Notes under the pieces: generated by a model
The model's input: the letters and a program-made list of their open reading frames with translations, nothing else
Told to the model about the DNA's origin: nothing
Databases searched by the model: none
Part shown: positions 7,660 to 14,368 of the stretch, piece after piece
Layout: every line of letters starts with the position of its first letter
Numbering within the stretch: position 1 is the stretch's first letter
Assembly (NCBI GenBank): GCA_900544905.1
Contig: UQXF01000063.1
Coordinates: forward strand, 1-20,478
Length of the DNA stretch: 20,478 nucleotides
DNA from: an uncultured Clostridium sp.
GTDB taxonomy: Bacteria; Bacillota; Clostridia; Lachnospirales; Lachnospiraceae
Direction: 5' to 3'
Translations under genes and position numbers: made by a program

Positions 7660-8167
7660 TTCTCAACAACCTCTCTCTGACTTTGCTCTTTGCCTGATGC
7701 ATTCTGCTTTTCACTGTTCCGGCAGGTATTTTTAATACATCTGAGATTTCACTTATTGCCATATTTTCTTTATAATACAATAAGAGAACTATTCTCATTT
7801 TATCCGGAAGCATATCGATATACTCCCTTACCCTTTTGATTTCCTCCTGCCGCAGCACCTGCTCCTCCACCGTCGGCATAGCATCTGCAAGCTGCTCTAA
7901 ATCACTATCCTGAAAATAGATAATATCTGCTTTTTTCTTTCTCCAGAGATATTTTCTCTTTTGATTATTCCACAGATTGACCGCTATAGAAATGAAATAA
8001 GATTTTGGATTCTTTATCTCATCCACATGGGCCTTTTCACAGGCAGTTAAAAAGGTCTGCTGATACAAATCATCTGCCTCATTTCTATTTCTTGTCAGAT
8101 ACACGCAAAAGGAATATAGGTCCTTTCCGTAATCCGTTATGTATGCTTCCAGGATGTCTGACTTCAT
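7649..8167 (-). CDS. ECF-type RNA polymerase sigma factor
   Basis: A 172-residue sigma-70 protein of ECF length. Region 2 is at about 10-75: YSFCVYLTRNRNEADDLYQQTF, then the NPKSYFISIAVNLWNNQKR segment for -10 recognition. Region 4 is at about 115-165: LPDKMRIVLLLYYKENMAISEISDVLKI, then the recognition-helix segment GTVKSRMHQAKSKVR. There is no extra C-terminal domain. GGAGG lies 5-6 bases before the ATG. It is the first gene of a three-gene operon with its presumed anti-sigma factor. The upstream region has a possible ECF-type promoter, which would fit autoregulation. Confidence 0.93.
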   Translation of the reverse strand: MKSDILEAYITDYGKDLYSFCVYLTRNRNEADDLYQQTFLTACEKAHVDEIKNPKSYFISIAVNLWNNQKRKYLWRKKKADIIYFQDSDLEQLADAMPTVEEQVLRQEEIKRVREYIDMLPDKMRIVLLLYYKENMAISEISDVLKIPAGTVKSRMHQAKSKVRERLLRNER

Positions 8168-8219
8168 GCTTCTCCTCCGTAATTGACGTCAATACCAGGC
8201 TCTGATATAAGCCTTCACT

Positions 8220-8250
8220 TATACAGTTTCATAAGTTTAGAAAAGGTTCA
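8220..8250 (-). promoter_or_regulatory. Possible ECF-type promoter of the sigma operon
   Basis: On the minus strand, TGAACCTTTT (TGAACC at 8245-8250) resembles a TGAAAC-like ECF -35 element. CTGTATA (8220-8226) could be the -10, with about 18 bases between them. ECF operons often transcribe themselves, but this match is loose. Confidence 0.35.
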
Positions 8251-8328
8251 ACTTTTGCTTTATCAATATTTCCCAACTTCTGAATATATTTAAATATCGG
8301 CAATGGCTTTCTCTTTTCACATAACTAA

Positions 8329-8367
8329 TGGACATGTTGTATATTTTTAAAATATACAACATGTCCA
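8329..8367. repeat. Perfect 39-bp palindrome
   Basis: Arms of 19 bases (TGGACATGTTGTATATTTT and its exact reverse complement) around a single central T. The flanking bases do not extend the symmetry. It lies between the end of the decayed AraC/GyrI gene and the sigma operon. Neither strand has a T-run afterwards, so it is not a standard terminator. Confidence 0.9.
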
Positions 8368-8393
8368 CCATCGTTGAAACAAAAAGTTAATTT

Positions 8394-9054
8394 TTATTTT
8401 CTCTTTACCGGAAGCCAGATTCCACTCTCATAATCTGACGCAGCCATATCTCCTTTGGAATACCACTCAATATTCACATACATTGCAACGTCATAATCCG
8501 GATTTCCAGGCAGCCACTCCTTAAAAATCTGGTTGTTAACCACTTGCAAAGCTGTCGGCATGGAACCGACACACCTAAACTTTGCCCAGTCCATATCCGG
8601 GAACTCATATACACTCATCCCCTCCGGCACTTCCTCACCGTGATAGTTTCCTGCAATCATATAGCGGAACTTTCCCTTTTCCTTCAAATCATCAATAGAA
8701 ATGCCATATTCCGCTATAGAACATTTCAGAATCATTTCCTCCACTTCATTCTCCGGTTTCTTTCCTTTCCATAGGATTGGCTCTAAATATTTCTCCCGGT
8801 ATTCATCCCAGAATCGCGGAATTTTTTGCCAGGCATCCTCTGTAGAAAATACCTTTTCAAAACCAATCACCTTAAAACCATTCATTCTTTCGACCGTCAC
8901 ATCCATGTCACTTCCTCCTTTTATCTCTATCTTGATTTTCAGAGGCAGGAAGACCTTAATTTTAAGGGCATCCTTCTTAATCTGTGCAGGAGACATACCA
9001 TAGATGTTCTTCCATATATGCAATTGCACTTCTCAGACTTTCTGTCCACTCCAT
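8394..9054 (-). pseudogene. AraC/GyrI-type regulator with the DNA-binding domain deleted
   Basis: From ATG 9054 (GGAAGGAGG upstream) the frame reads MEWTESLRSAIAYMEEHL, the start of an AraC protein, then shifts frame and stops after a few codons. In another frame the sequence resumes at GMSPAQIKKDALKIKVFLP, which normally follows the second HTH, and continues into an intact GyrI-like effector-binding domain (VERMNGFKVIGFEKVFST ... FWDEYREKY ... VAMYVNIEWYS ... GIWLPVKRK). Roughly 75-80 residues, nearly the whole HTH pair, are missing between the two parts. The GyrI part may still be made: ATG 8904-8906 (170 residues) has AAAGGAGGA 7 bases upstream. Whether it is expressed cannot be told. Confidence 0.8.
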
Positions 9055-9140
9055 TCCGTTTCCTCCTTCCTCTTGACATGAGTGTAACGGATTTTCGGTT
9101 TATTTTCCTGTCATTTTGTGGTTACATTTGTCCGGATTTT

Positions 9141-10004
9141 TTAAAATAAAACTTTTTCCATTACACCATTCTCCATATCATCAATACTATAAATATGCTC
9201 CATGACCTCGAATGTCTCTCTCAAATTATTTCTCGCACTCTTCCAGCCATTTCCATCTGTAAACCATACAAAAGTAAAGCCATCTATAGTATCCGCCTCC
9301 TGTGAAAGCATCTTGTAGCTTCTTGCAGTTTCATTGAGCTTTGAACCGCCGCCACCATAGAAATTTGTTTCGATACCATAAATCATCTTATCTGTCTTGA
9401 TTACAAAATCAAATCTCTTAGCAGCCTTGCCCTGATTAGAAAGTGCTGATAAATCAATATTCCACTTTTCTTCAATATCCTTTAGGTACATTTCCTTAAA
9501 GTAGTTTACATCCTTTTCAAAACCTGCTGCCACAATGTACTTCTCAACCAAATCTTCCATCTGATGACCGCCACGATTCTTACGACCATTTGAATCCAAT
9601 CCGGTTTCGATTCCTAACGCATAATCCACAAGATTATTTACCAAATGATTTGCAATCATATCAAATAACCCTGTCTTACGCATAAATACCTTGTACTGTT
9701 CCACACTGTAATTCATCTTCTTGAAATTATACAAGAACGCACCTTCTTCATCCTGTGCATAAACCTCATATCCTCTCACTGCAAGTAGTAATGGAATGCA
9801 CTGCAATGTTTCCGGATATTTCGACACAATCTTCTCAAAGTCTCCCTCAATGTTTTTTGAACCAATCAGAGAATTTAAAATATTCAATTCCACCTTGATT
9901 TCTTCAACATTTCTTATGACCTTTTCAAAGTCAATATAGTAATCATAACTTGATATACTCGGTCTGAATTTGCTCAGCCATTCATCAAAATCTCTATTTG
10001 TCAT
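9141..10004 (-). CDS. dpnB: Type II restriction endonuclease, DpnII family (GATC)
   Basis: A 287-residue protein matching the DpnII/MboI-type endonuclease that cuts unmethylated GATC. Recognisable segments are IVSKYPETLQCIPLLLAVRG (57-78), the Gly/His-rich RKNRGGHQMEDLVEKY (141-156) and the catalytic region KRFDFVIKTDKMIYGIETNFYGGGGSKLNE. In the last, D199 and E212 would be the metal-binding residues of a PD-(D/E)xK-type core. ATG 10004 follows GGAGAAGG and overlaps the end of dpnA by 11 bases; the frame is open to 10052 but without a better start. Length agrees with S. pneumoniae DpnII (about 288). Nothing suggests inactivation. Confidence 0.95.
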   Translation of the reverse strand: MTNRDFDEWLSKFRPSISSYDYYIDFEKVIRNVEEIKVELNILNSLIGSKNIEGDFEKIVSKYPETLQCIPLLLAVRGYEVYAQDEEGAFLYNFKKMNYSVEQYKVFMRKTGLFDMIANHLVNNLVDYALGIETGLDSNGRKNRGGHQMEDLVEKYIVAAGFEKDVNYFKEMYLKDIEEKWNIDLSALSNQGKAAKRFDFVIKTDKMIYGIETNFYGGGGSKLNETARSYKMLSQEADTIDGFTFVWFTDGNGWKSARNNLRETFEVMEHIYSIDDMENGVMEKVLF

Positions 10005-10797
10005 TTGCTGCCTTCTCCAATCTTTTCTTTGATATCTCCAAGTATTCTTCATTTACATCTATTCCGATAAACTTCCGCCCAAATCGTATAGCCTCCACTC
10101 CAGTAGTTCCCGAACCACAAAACGGATCCAATATAACTTGTCCTTCCTCCGTTGATGCCAATACAATTCTTTCCAGCAAATATTCCGGTTTCTGTGTTGG
10201 ATGTTTTCCTTCCTTTTTTTCGGAAGGCTTGGTCAATGAACCTGTCCACACATCCTTCATCTGCTTTCCACCATTCATTTCTTTCATTTTCTGATAATCA
10301 AAAAAATGCCGAGACTTCTTTTCATTCTTCTTTGCCCATAAAATAGTTTCCGTAGAATGTGTGAAGCATCGACATGCTAAGTTTGGTGGTGGATTTGTTT
10401 TCTGCCATGTAATGTTATTAATTATCTTAAAGCCTTCCTGCTCCAATGCCATACCAATCGAATATATATTGTGTAATGTTCCCGATATCCAAATCGTGCC
10501 GTTCGGCTTTAGTACTCTCTTACATAACTTAATCCACTTTCTATTAAACTTGTGTTTTTGCTCGCCACTGGTTCCACTTTCTGAAAGCTTATCCCATGAG
10601 CCTTTATTTACCGAAACCATTTTTCCACCCTGACAGGTAATGCCGTCGTTACTTAAAAAGTAAGGCGGATCTGCAAATATCATATCCACAGATTCCGGTT
10701 CTATTTTGGTTAGAATTTTAAAAGAATCACCTAATACCAACTGCGATTCTTCTGTCTCGAAATATAATGGTACTTTCTTTGTAAATAAGTTCTCCAT
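9994..10797 (-). CDS. dpnA: DNA adenine methyltransferase DpnA-like (beta class)
   Basis: A 267-residue N6-adenine methyltransferase with motif IV DPPY (43-46) near the N-terminus, the HPTQKP segment (199-204) and motif I FCGSGTTG (226-233) near the C-terminus. That is the beta-class order, as in DpnA. In the pneumococcal DpnII system DpnA can methylate single-stranded GATC DNA and protects DNA taken up by transformation; the same role here is inferred. AGAGGAG lies upstream of the ATG. It sits between dpnM (13 bases away) and dpnB (11-base overlap), the same order as in Streptococcus. Confidence 0.95.
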   Translation of the reverse strand: MENLFTKKVPLYFETEESQLVLGDSFKILTKIEPESVDMIFADPPYFLSNDGITCQGGKMVSVNKGSWDKLSESGTSGEQKHKFNRKWIKLCKRVLKPNGTIWISGTLHNIYSIGMALEQEGFKIINNITWQKTNPPPNLACRCFTHSTETILWAKKNEKKSRHFFDYQKMKEMNGGKQMKDVWTGSLTKPSEKKEGKHPTQKPEYLLERIVLASTEEGQVILDPFCGSGTTGVEAIRFGRKFIGIDVNEEYLEISKKRLEKAANDK

Positions 10798-10810
10798 TAT
10801 CCCGACTCCT

Positions 10811-11644
10811 CTAATAATTGCATATAATTACTTCTTCACCAACTCTATTGGATGCATCAGAATTAATCATACGTTTTACACTTACAACATCTATTTTATA
10901 GCCTTTGTTGCCATATAATTCATTTATCAGTTCTGTATTGTGATTTGTAAGCATACAATAGCAGCCTCTGGCTGTCAATTCATCATAAAGCCGTGCCAGG
11001 CGCTTGTGACTTTCTACATCAAATCCCTCTTTTGTGTATGATTCAAAAGAGGTGGGATTCAATGGCGCATATGGACTGTCCAGAAATATAAAATCTCCCA
11101 TCTTTGCATTCTTACAAGCATCTTGAAAATCTCCGTCTATAATAGTTATATTTTGTAAATACTTTGAATCCGCCATAATAGCCTCTTCATCAACAGACGC
11201 CCTGCGACTATTGTTGTATGGGACATTAAACAACCCTTTACCATTTACCCGATACAAACCATTAAAACAGTGCTTATTGATAAATACAAACAATGCCGCC
11301 AACTCCACATCATATTCTGATTTCATAAGCTTATCATTGTAATGTTCCCTGAGAGAATAATAATACGCCTTACCATCCTCCCACATTTCCTCATCAAGCT
11401 TGTTTACAGCCTTCAGAAATGCTTCCGGTACATTACATATCTGTTTATATGCATTTATCAATGCCTTGTTGATATCATTTATCAGCGCATTTTCAGGCAG
11501 CAATTCAAATACTACTGCACCACCACCTATAAACGGCTCATAATAATGATTATACTTTTGAGGCATTCTCTCCTTTATCTGTGGAAGCAACTGACGCTTA
11601 CCGCCAGCCCATTTCACAAATGGTGCTACATTTGAATTACTCAT
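10811..11644 (-). CDS. dpnM: Dam-type DNA adenine methyltransferase DpnM-like (alpha class, GATC)
   Basis: A 277-residue D12-class Dam methyltransferase: motif X FVKWAGGKRQLLPQI (9-23), motif I EPFIGGGAVVFELLP (36-50), NKHCFNGLYRVNGKG (123-137), motif IV LDSPYAPL (188-195) and TNHN near 238. It methylates the adenine of double-stranded GATC and protects the chromosome from the partner endonuclease. Motif IV is DSPY rather than the more usual DPPY; since the NPPY/DPPY loop tolerates some change, the enzyme is probably active. AGAGGA lies upstream of the ATG. First gene of the dpnMAB operon. Confidence 0.95.
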   Translation of the reverse strand: MSNSNVAPFVKWAGGKRQLLPQIKERMPQKYNHYYEPFIGGGAVVFELLPENALINDINKALINAYKQICNVPEAFLKAVNKLDEEMWEDGKAYYYSLREHYNDKLMKSEYDVELAALFVFINKHCFNGLYRVNGKGLFNVPYNNSRRASVDEEAIMADSKYLQNITIIDGDFQDACKNAKMGDFIFLDSPYAPLNPTSFESYTKEGFDVESHKRLARLYDELTARGCYCMLTNHNTELINELYGNKGYKIDVVSVKRMINSDASNRVGEEVIICNY

Positions 11645-11693
11645 CCTGATTCCTCTTCTCCATGCCCGTAAAAGGACAATCTTTTACATATTT

Positions 11694-11722
11694 ATTATAC
11701 TTGTAAACACATAAAATAACAA
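11694..11722 (-). promoter_or_regulatory. dpnMAB promoter
   Basis: On the minus strand TTGTTA (11717-11722) and a perfect TATAAT (11694-11699) are separated by exactly 17 bases, about 50 bases upstream of the dpnM start. Confidence 0.65.
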
Positions 11723-11749
11723 CAAAACTTTCACTCTTTACAAATTTAT

Positions 11750-11930
11750 CTACTTTTGAAATACAAATATGTACTCATATGCCAACAAAAGAAAATTATT
11801 GTTCTTTTTTCCCAATAACCGTAGAATGACAATTATGTTGCTCTTTAATAATAATCTCCTTATTCACGAAGCCTGCCTGCAAAAAACGCTCCATTATACG
11901 AAAGCCCAAGGGAATAACCTTTCCATATTT
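11750..11930 (-). pseudogene. Frameshifted C-terminal remnant of a DNA methyltransferase
   Basis: On the minus strand one frame reads KVIPLGFRIMERFLQAGF, then NKEIIIKEQHNCHST. After a shift GYWEK follows, and after another shift (near a run of six A) NNNFLLLAYEYIFVFQK and a stop at 11750-11752. Together these resemble the end of N4/N6 site-specific DNA methyltransferases (PLGF ... AGF ... EIIIKxQHNxxST ... FLLxAHEYLFVF). About 60 residues are left, in three frames; a TGA closes the frame just upstream. It ends close to the dpnM promoter and overlaps the operator of the divergent HTH gene, so it marks an old rearrangement joint. Family recognition is from memory. Confidence 0.65.
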
Positions 11931-11989
11931 TCACTATAAGTGAATTTATATAATATGCATCTTATGAGATAATATTCATAAATAGTGAA
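11930..11989 (+). promoter_or_regulatory. Promoter with two operator-like palindromes of the HTH gene
   Basis: TTCACTATAAGTGAA (11930-11944) is a perfect palindrome around ATA. TTCATAAATAGTGAA (11975-11989) is a second copy, identical at 11 of 15 positions, with centres 45 bases apart. Between them lie -10-like boxes TATAAT (11949-11954) and GATAAT (11968-11973). The core CACT-N3-AGTG recalls the GACT-N3-AGTC C-boxes bound by restriction-modification controller proteins. The small HTH protein downstream is the obvious ligand. Confidence 0.6.
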
Positions 11990-12001
11990 AGAGGCGTTCT
12001 T

Positions 12002-12256
12002 ATGCATTTTAAAAATGATACTGACCTATATCGTATTATAGGTACAAATATAAAACATTATAGGAAACAAGCTAAATTAACACAAGTACAACTTGCAGAA
12101 CAAGCTAAAATCAGCATTAGCTATCTTTCTAAAATTGAAGCGGCAGGATGCAATAAAAGTTTATCTATATCTGTTTTAAATCAGATTGCTAATGTACTTG
12201 ATGTTGAGATTATTAAATTTTTTCAGGAGGTATCTACTTATGACACAAACAATTGA
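12002..12256 (+). CDS. Small XRE-type HTH protein, controller (C-protein)-like
   Basis: An 84-residue protein made almost entirely of one lambda-Cro/XRE domain: GTNIKHYRKQAKLTQVQLAEQAKISISYLSKIE with the HTH at about 27-48, ending in a short acidic tail. Size and layout match controller proteins that time restriction-enzyme expression. GAGG lies upstream of the ATG. Two operator-like palindromes precede it, and its last 17 bases overlap the next gene, so the pair is coupled. The controller role is inferred from size, operators and position in a restriction-modification region. A plain phage-type repressor is the alternative. Confidence 0.85.
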   Translation: MHFKNDTDLYRIIGTNIKHYRKQAKLTQVQLAEQAKISISYLSKIEAAGCNKSLSISVLNQIANVLDVEIIKFFQEVSTYDTNN

Positions 12257-12776
12257 TTTTTCACTCCCTTCAGGTGACCGAATCACTATGCGCGAAAACT
12301 TAATTCAGGCTTTTTTACATGAAAAACCCGGTACTGGAATTGGTGATAATGCATCTCGTTATCAATATAATGTTGAATGTTTTGGCGATTATGGCATTTT
12401 TCTCAAACGTCCCACTCAGCTAAATAAGGGATTTGATTTTACTGTAAATATTGACGGTCTTTTTTTCAAAAAAAATCGTAGATATTCCAATCCAAGTCAT
12501 CAGGACATTATAGATGCTTTAACTGATTGTAAAACCAATTTTCCTCGCACATATCCTTCTATCGCACAAAAACTGCAACAAATATATGATTGCAAACCTG
12601 TTTCCCTAGTCTCATCTGGTGCAACTTTCCATGATTATGCTGGTAATGAACACCCTATTGAAATCATTTTATTAGCTGTAAAATGGTTATTTATGGAACA
12701 GGATTGTGCATATTGGAATTATTCTGGACGTGCTATGTTCTATGGTGTTCTGCAGGAAAATAGTCTAATTTATTAA
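12240..12776 (+). CDS. Uncharacterised protein coupled to the HTH gene (possible restriction-associated)
   Basis: A 178-residue soluble protein I cannot assign. Notable segments are FLHEKPGTGIGDNASRYQYN (26-45), a possible substrate or nucleotide loop; IFLKRPTQLNKGFDFTVNIDG (53-73); PSHQDIIDAL (85-94); and a hydrophobic C-terminal helix PIEIILLAVKWLFMEQD (139-155) followed by YWNYSGRAMFYG. ATG 12240 has AGGAGG 9 bases upstream, inside the preceding gene; an in-frame ATG at 12186 is not supported. Controller genes usually precede and overlap a restriction endonuclease gene, so a nuclease role is possible. No clear PD-(D/E)xK, HNH or GIY-YIG motif is visible. Confidence 0.75.
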   Translation: MTQTIDFSLPSGDRITMRENLIQAFLHEKPGTGIGDNASRYQYNVECFGDYGIFLKRPTQLNKGFDFTVNIDGLFFKKNRRYSNPSHQDIIDALTDCKTNFPRTYPSIAQKLQQIYDCKPVSLVSSGATFHDYAGNEHPIEIILLAVKWLFMEQDCAYWNYSGRAMFYGVLQENSLIY

Positions 12777-12900
12777 TACAACATAGGAGCACCCAATTTT
12801 CCGACATTTTATAACCATTTGCATGTTAGTTACCCATAAACATCTATACTTCCTCATTTTATCTTATTCAATTCATTCAAAATATCTCCTATATACAAAA

Positions 12901-12924
12901 GTGCCCCGCTATTTAGCGGGGCAC
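12901..12924 (-). terminator. Strong GC-rich hairpin, minus-strand terminator
   Basis: A perfect 10-bp stem (GTGCCCCGCT / AGCGGGGCAC) with a 4-base loop. On the minus strand it is followed by TTTTGTATAT; on the plus strand no T-run follows. It would stop leftward transcription, yet it lies about 250 bases beyond rpsI, which has its own terminator, so it may end a separate small transcript. Confidence 0.7.
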
Positions 12925-12981
12925 AAATATTCGTATCCCACCCATTTATTAGCCGCTCACTGGGTAGCGAAAAATATTTGT
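12923..12981 (-). ncRNA. Candidate structured small RNA ending at the 12901-12924 hairpin
   Basis: ACAAATATT (12923-12931) pairs with AATATTTGT (12973-12981), and inside it ACCCA (12940-12944) pairs with TGGGT (12961-12965). This gives a two-part stem directly joined to the terminator hairpin on the minus strand. A weak -10-like TATAAC lies further upstream, near 13060. No known RNA family was recognised. Confidence 0.3.
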
Positions 12982-13113
12982 ATCTGCACCTTTTTTATAA
13001 ATGCCAATATGCAATTCCGGCAAAATAGTAAGAGGCTCATCCAAACTTCTTACTTATGTTATACTCATTTTCCAATAAATATCTAACTGGCATTTTATAC
13101 AAAAAATAGACAA

Positions 13114-13143
13114 AATCCCCAAAACATAAATGTTCTGGGGATT
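13114..13143 (-). terminator. Terminator of rplM-rpsI
   Basis: AATCCCCA (13114-13121) pairs with TGGGGATT (13136-13143), with further pairing inside after one mismatch. On the minus strand it is followed by TTTGTCTATTTTTTG. It begins about 27 bases beyond the rpsI stop. Confidence 0.8.
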
Positions 13144-13169
13144 GAAATCCATATTCGATATTTTTTTGC

Positions 13170-13565
13170 CTATCTCTTCGAGAACTGTGGAGCACGTCTT
13201 GCTGCCTTCAAACCATACTTCTTTCTCTCCTTCATACGGGAATCACGAGTAAGGTAACCAGCCTTCTTTAATGCCGGACGGTTCTCTGCATCTGCCTCTA
13301 ACAATGCTCTTGAAATACCATGACGGATGGCACCAGCCTGACCTGTAAATCCACCACCGCGAACATTTACAAGTACATCATACTTACCAACTGAATTAGT
13401 CACAACAAATGGCTGGTTTACAATCAGCTTTAATGTCTCTAACCCAAAGTAATCATCCATGTCTTTTTTATTAATTGTAATCTTACCTGTACCAGGTGTT
13501 AAATATACTCTTGCAACACTGCTTTTTCTTCTACCAGTTCCGTAAAATTTTGTTGTTTTAGCCAC
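13170..13565 (-). CDS. rpsI: 30S ribosomal protein S9
   Basis: A 131-residue S9 of standard length: TKFYGTGRRKSSVARVYL at the start, NVRGGGFTGQAGAIRHGISR in the middle and the invariant tail RAPQFSKR, which reaches the P-site tRNA in the 30S subunit. The start codon is GTG with AAGGAGG 8 bases upstream. It follows rplM by 17 bases in the usual rplM-rpsI operon. Confidence 0.98.
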   Translation of the reverse strand: MAKTTKFYGTGRRKSSVARVYLTPGTGKITINKKDMDDYFGLETLKLIVNQPFVVTNSVGKYDVLVNVRGGGFTGQAGAIRHGISRALLEADAENRPALKKAGYLTRDSRMKERKKYGLKAARRAPQFSKR

Positions 13566-13582
13566 TGCTTTGTCCTCCTTAA

Positions 13583-14017
13583 TTAATACTTAATCTCTAA
13601 TGTCTTAGGCTGCTGTGCCTGATGATTATGTTCCGGACCAGCATATACATGAAGCTTGGTAATCATCTCCCGGCCTAAAGGTCCCTTTGGAAGCATACCT
13701 TTAATTGCTTTGCGAATTACCTCTTCCGGCTTCTTAGCTAAAAGCTCTTTTAATGTTGTCTCCTTCAGACCACCTACATAGCCTGAATAATTATAATATA
13801 CCTTCTGGTCTAACTTCTTGCCAGTTACTTTAATCTTATCTGCATTTACAATAATCACATAATCGCCAGTATCAATATGTGGAGTAAAGGTTGGCTTATT
13901 CTTTCCTCTCAAAATACTTGCGACTTCTGCTGCTAAACGTCCTAATGTATGTCCTGTAGCATCAACTACATACCACTCTCTGTTAATTGTTGATGGGCTT
14001 GCCATATAAGTCTTCAT
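13583..14017 (-). CDS. rplM: 50S ribosomal protein L13
   Basis: A 144-residue L13 of standard length, with REWYVVDATGHTLGRLAAEV, NKPTFTPHIDTGDYVIIVNA and AIKGMLPKGPLGREM. It is an early-assembly protein of the large subunit. ATG 14017 has AAGGAGG 6 bases upstream; the frame extends to 14062 but the extra 15 residues do not belong to L13. It is transcribed from a consensus promoter through a leader of about 225 bases. Confidence 0.98.
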   Translation of the reverse strand: MKTYMASPSTINREWYVVDATGHTLGRLAAEVASILRGKNKPTFTPHIDTGDYVIIVNADKIKVTGKKLDQKVYYNYSGYVGGLKETTLKELLAKKPEEVIRKAIKGMLPKGPLGREMITKLHVYAGPEHNHQAQQPKTLEIKY

Positions 14018-14242
14018 GGTGTTCCTCCTTAAAATAATCCAAAAAATTTCAGTCTTATGCACGCACTCACTAAGTTCATTGCAATGTCCGAAACAAATCC
14101 CCTATCCACGTACAAATTGACGTCTTCTATCATCACTCATTGTCTCAATTGAAGTGGGTTTGACAATTGAAAACCAAGTGATTTCAAAACTATACAAAAC
14201 CGGGGCTAATGGTATTTGCACAGTCTTTTCCTATCGTCACAG
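14018..14242 (-). promoter_or_regulatory. Long 5' leader of rplM (possible autoregulatory leader)
   Basis: About 225 untranslated bases separate the expected transcription start from the L13 ATG. The leader can fold locally, for example TTGTC with GACAA and CAATTG with CAATTG around 14145-14170. L13 mRNA leaders serve feedback control in several bacteria, so the same is possible here; I could not match a specific family. Confidence 0.45.
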
Positions 14243-14248
14243 TTAACT

Positions 14249-14277
14249 ATTATATTATAAATAAATATCAGTGTCAA
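14249..14277 (-). promoter_or_regulatory. Consensus sigma-A promoter of rplM-rpsI
   Basis: On the minus strand a perfect TTGACA (14272-14277) and a perfect TATAAT (14249-14254) are 17 bases apart, the ideal spacing, as expected for a ribosomal protein operon. Confidence 0.92.
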
Positions 14278-14368
14278 CGAAAAAATCCAGAAAAATCATG
14301 TTTTTTCCTATGTTTTCCACAATCTGCAAAATATATGAAAATGTTATCAACACCTTGTAGAAGAATTG

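Larger units (their letters stand above)
12777..13113. other. Gene-free stretch with structured elements
   Basis: I see no convincing coding frame on either strand. The stretch holds a strong GC hairpin at 12901-12924 and an imperfect inverted repeat at 12923-12981, described separately. It lies between the convergent ends of the 178-residue-protein gene and rpsI. Confidence 0.6.

Noticed and set aside
8329..8367. 39-bp palindrome as a standard intrinsic terminator
   Set aside because: No T-run follows on either strand and the symmetry leaves only one central base, so it is listed as a repeat.
9994..10052. Longer start for the DpnII endonuclease at 10052
   Set aside because: The extra 16 codons lie within dpnA, without a ribosome site; the ATG at 10004 has one and gives the family length.
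12823..13086. 87-codon plus-strand frame in the gene-free stretch
   Set aside because: It runs through the GC hairpin and inverted repeat, has no ribosome site and reads as low-complexity non-protein sequence.
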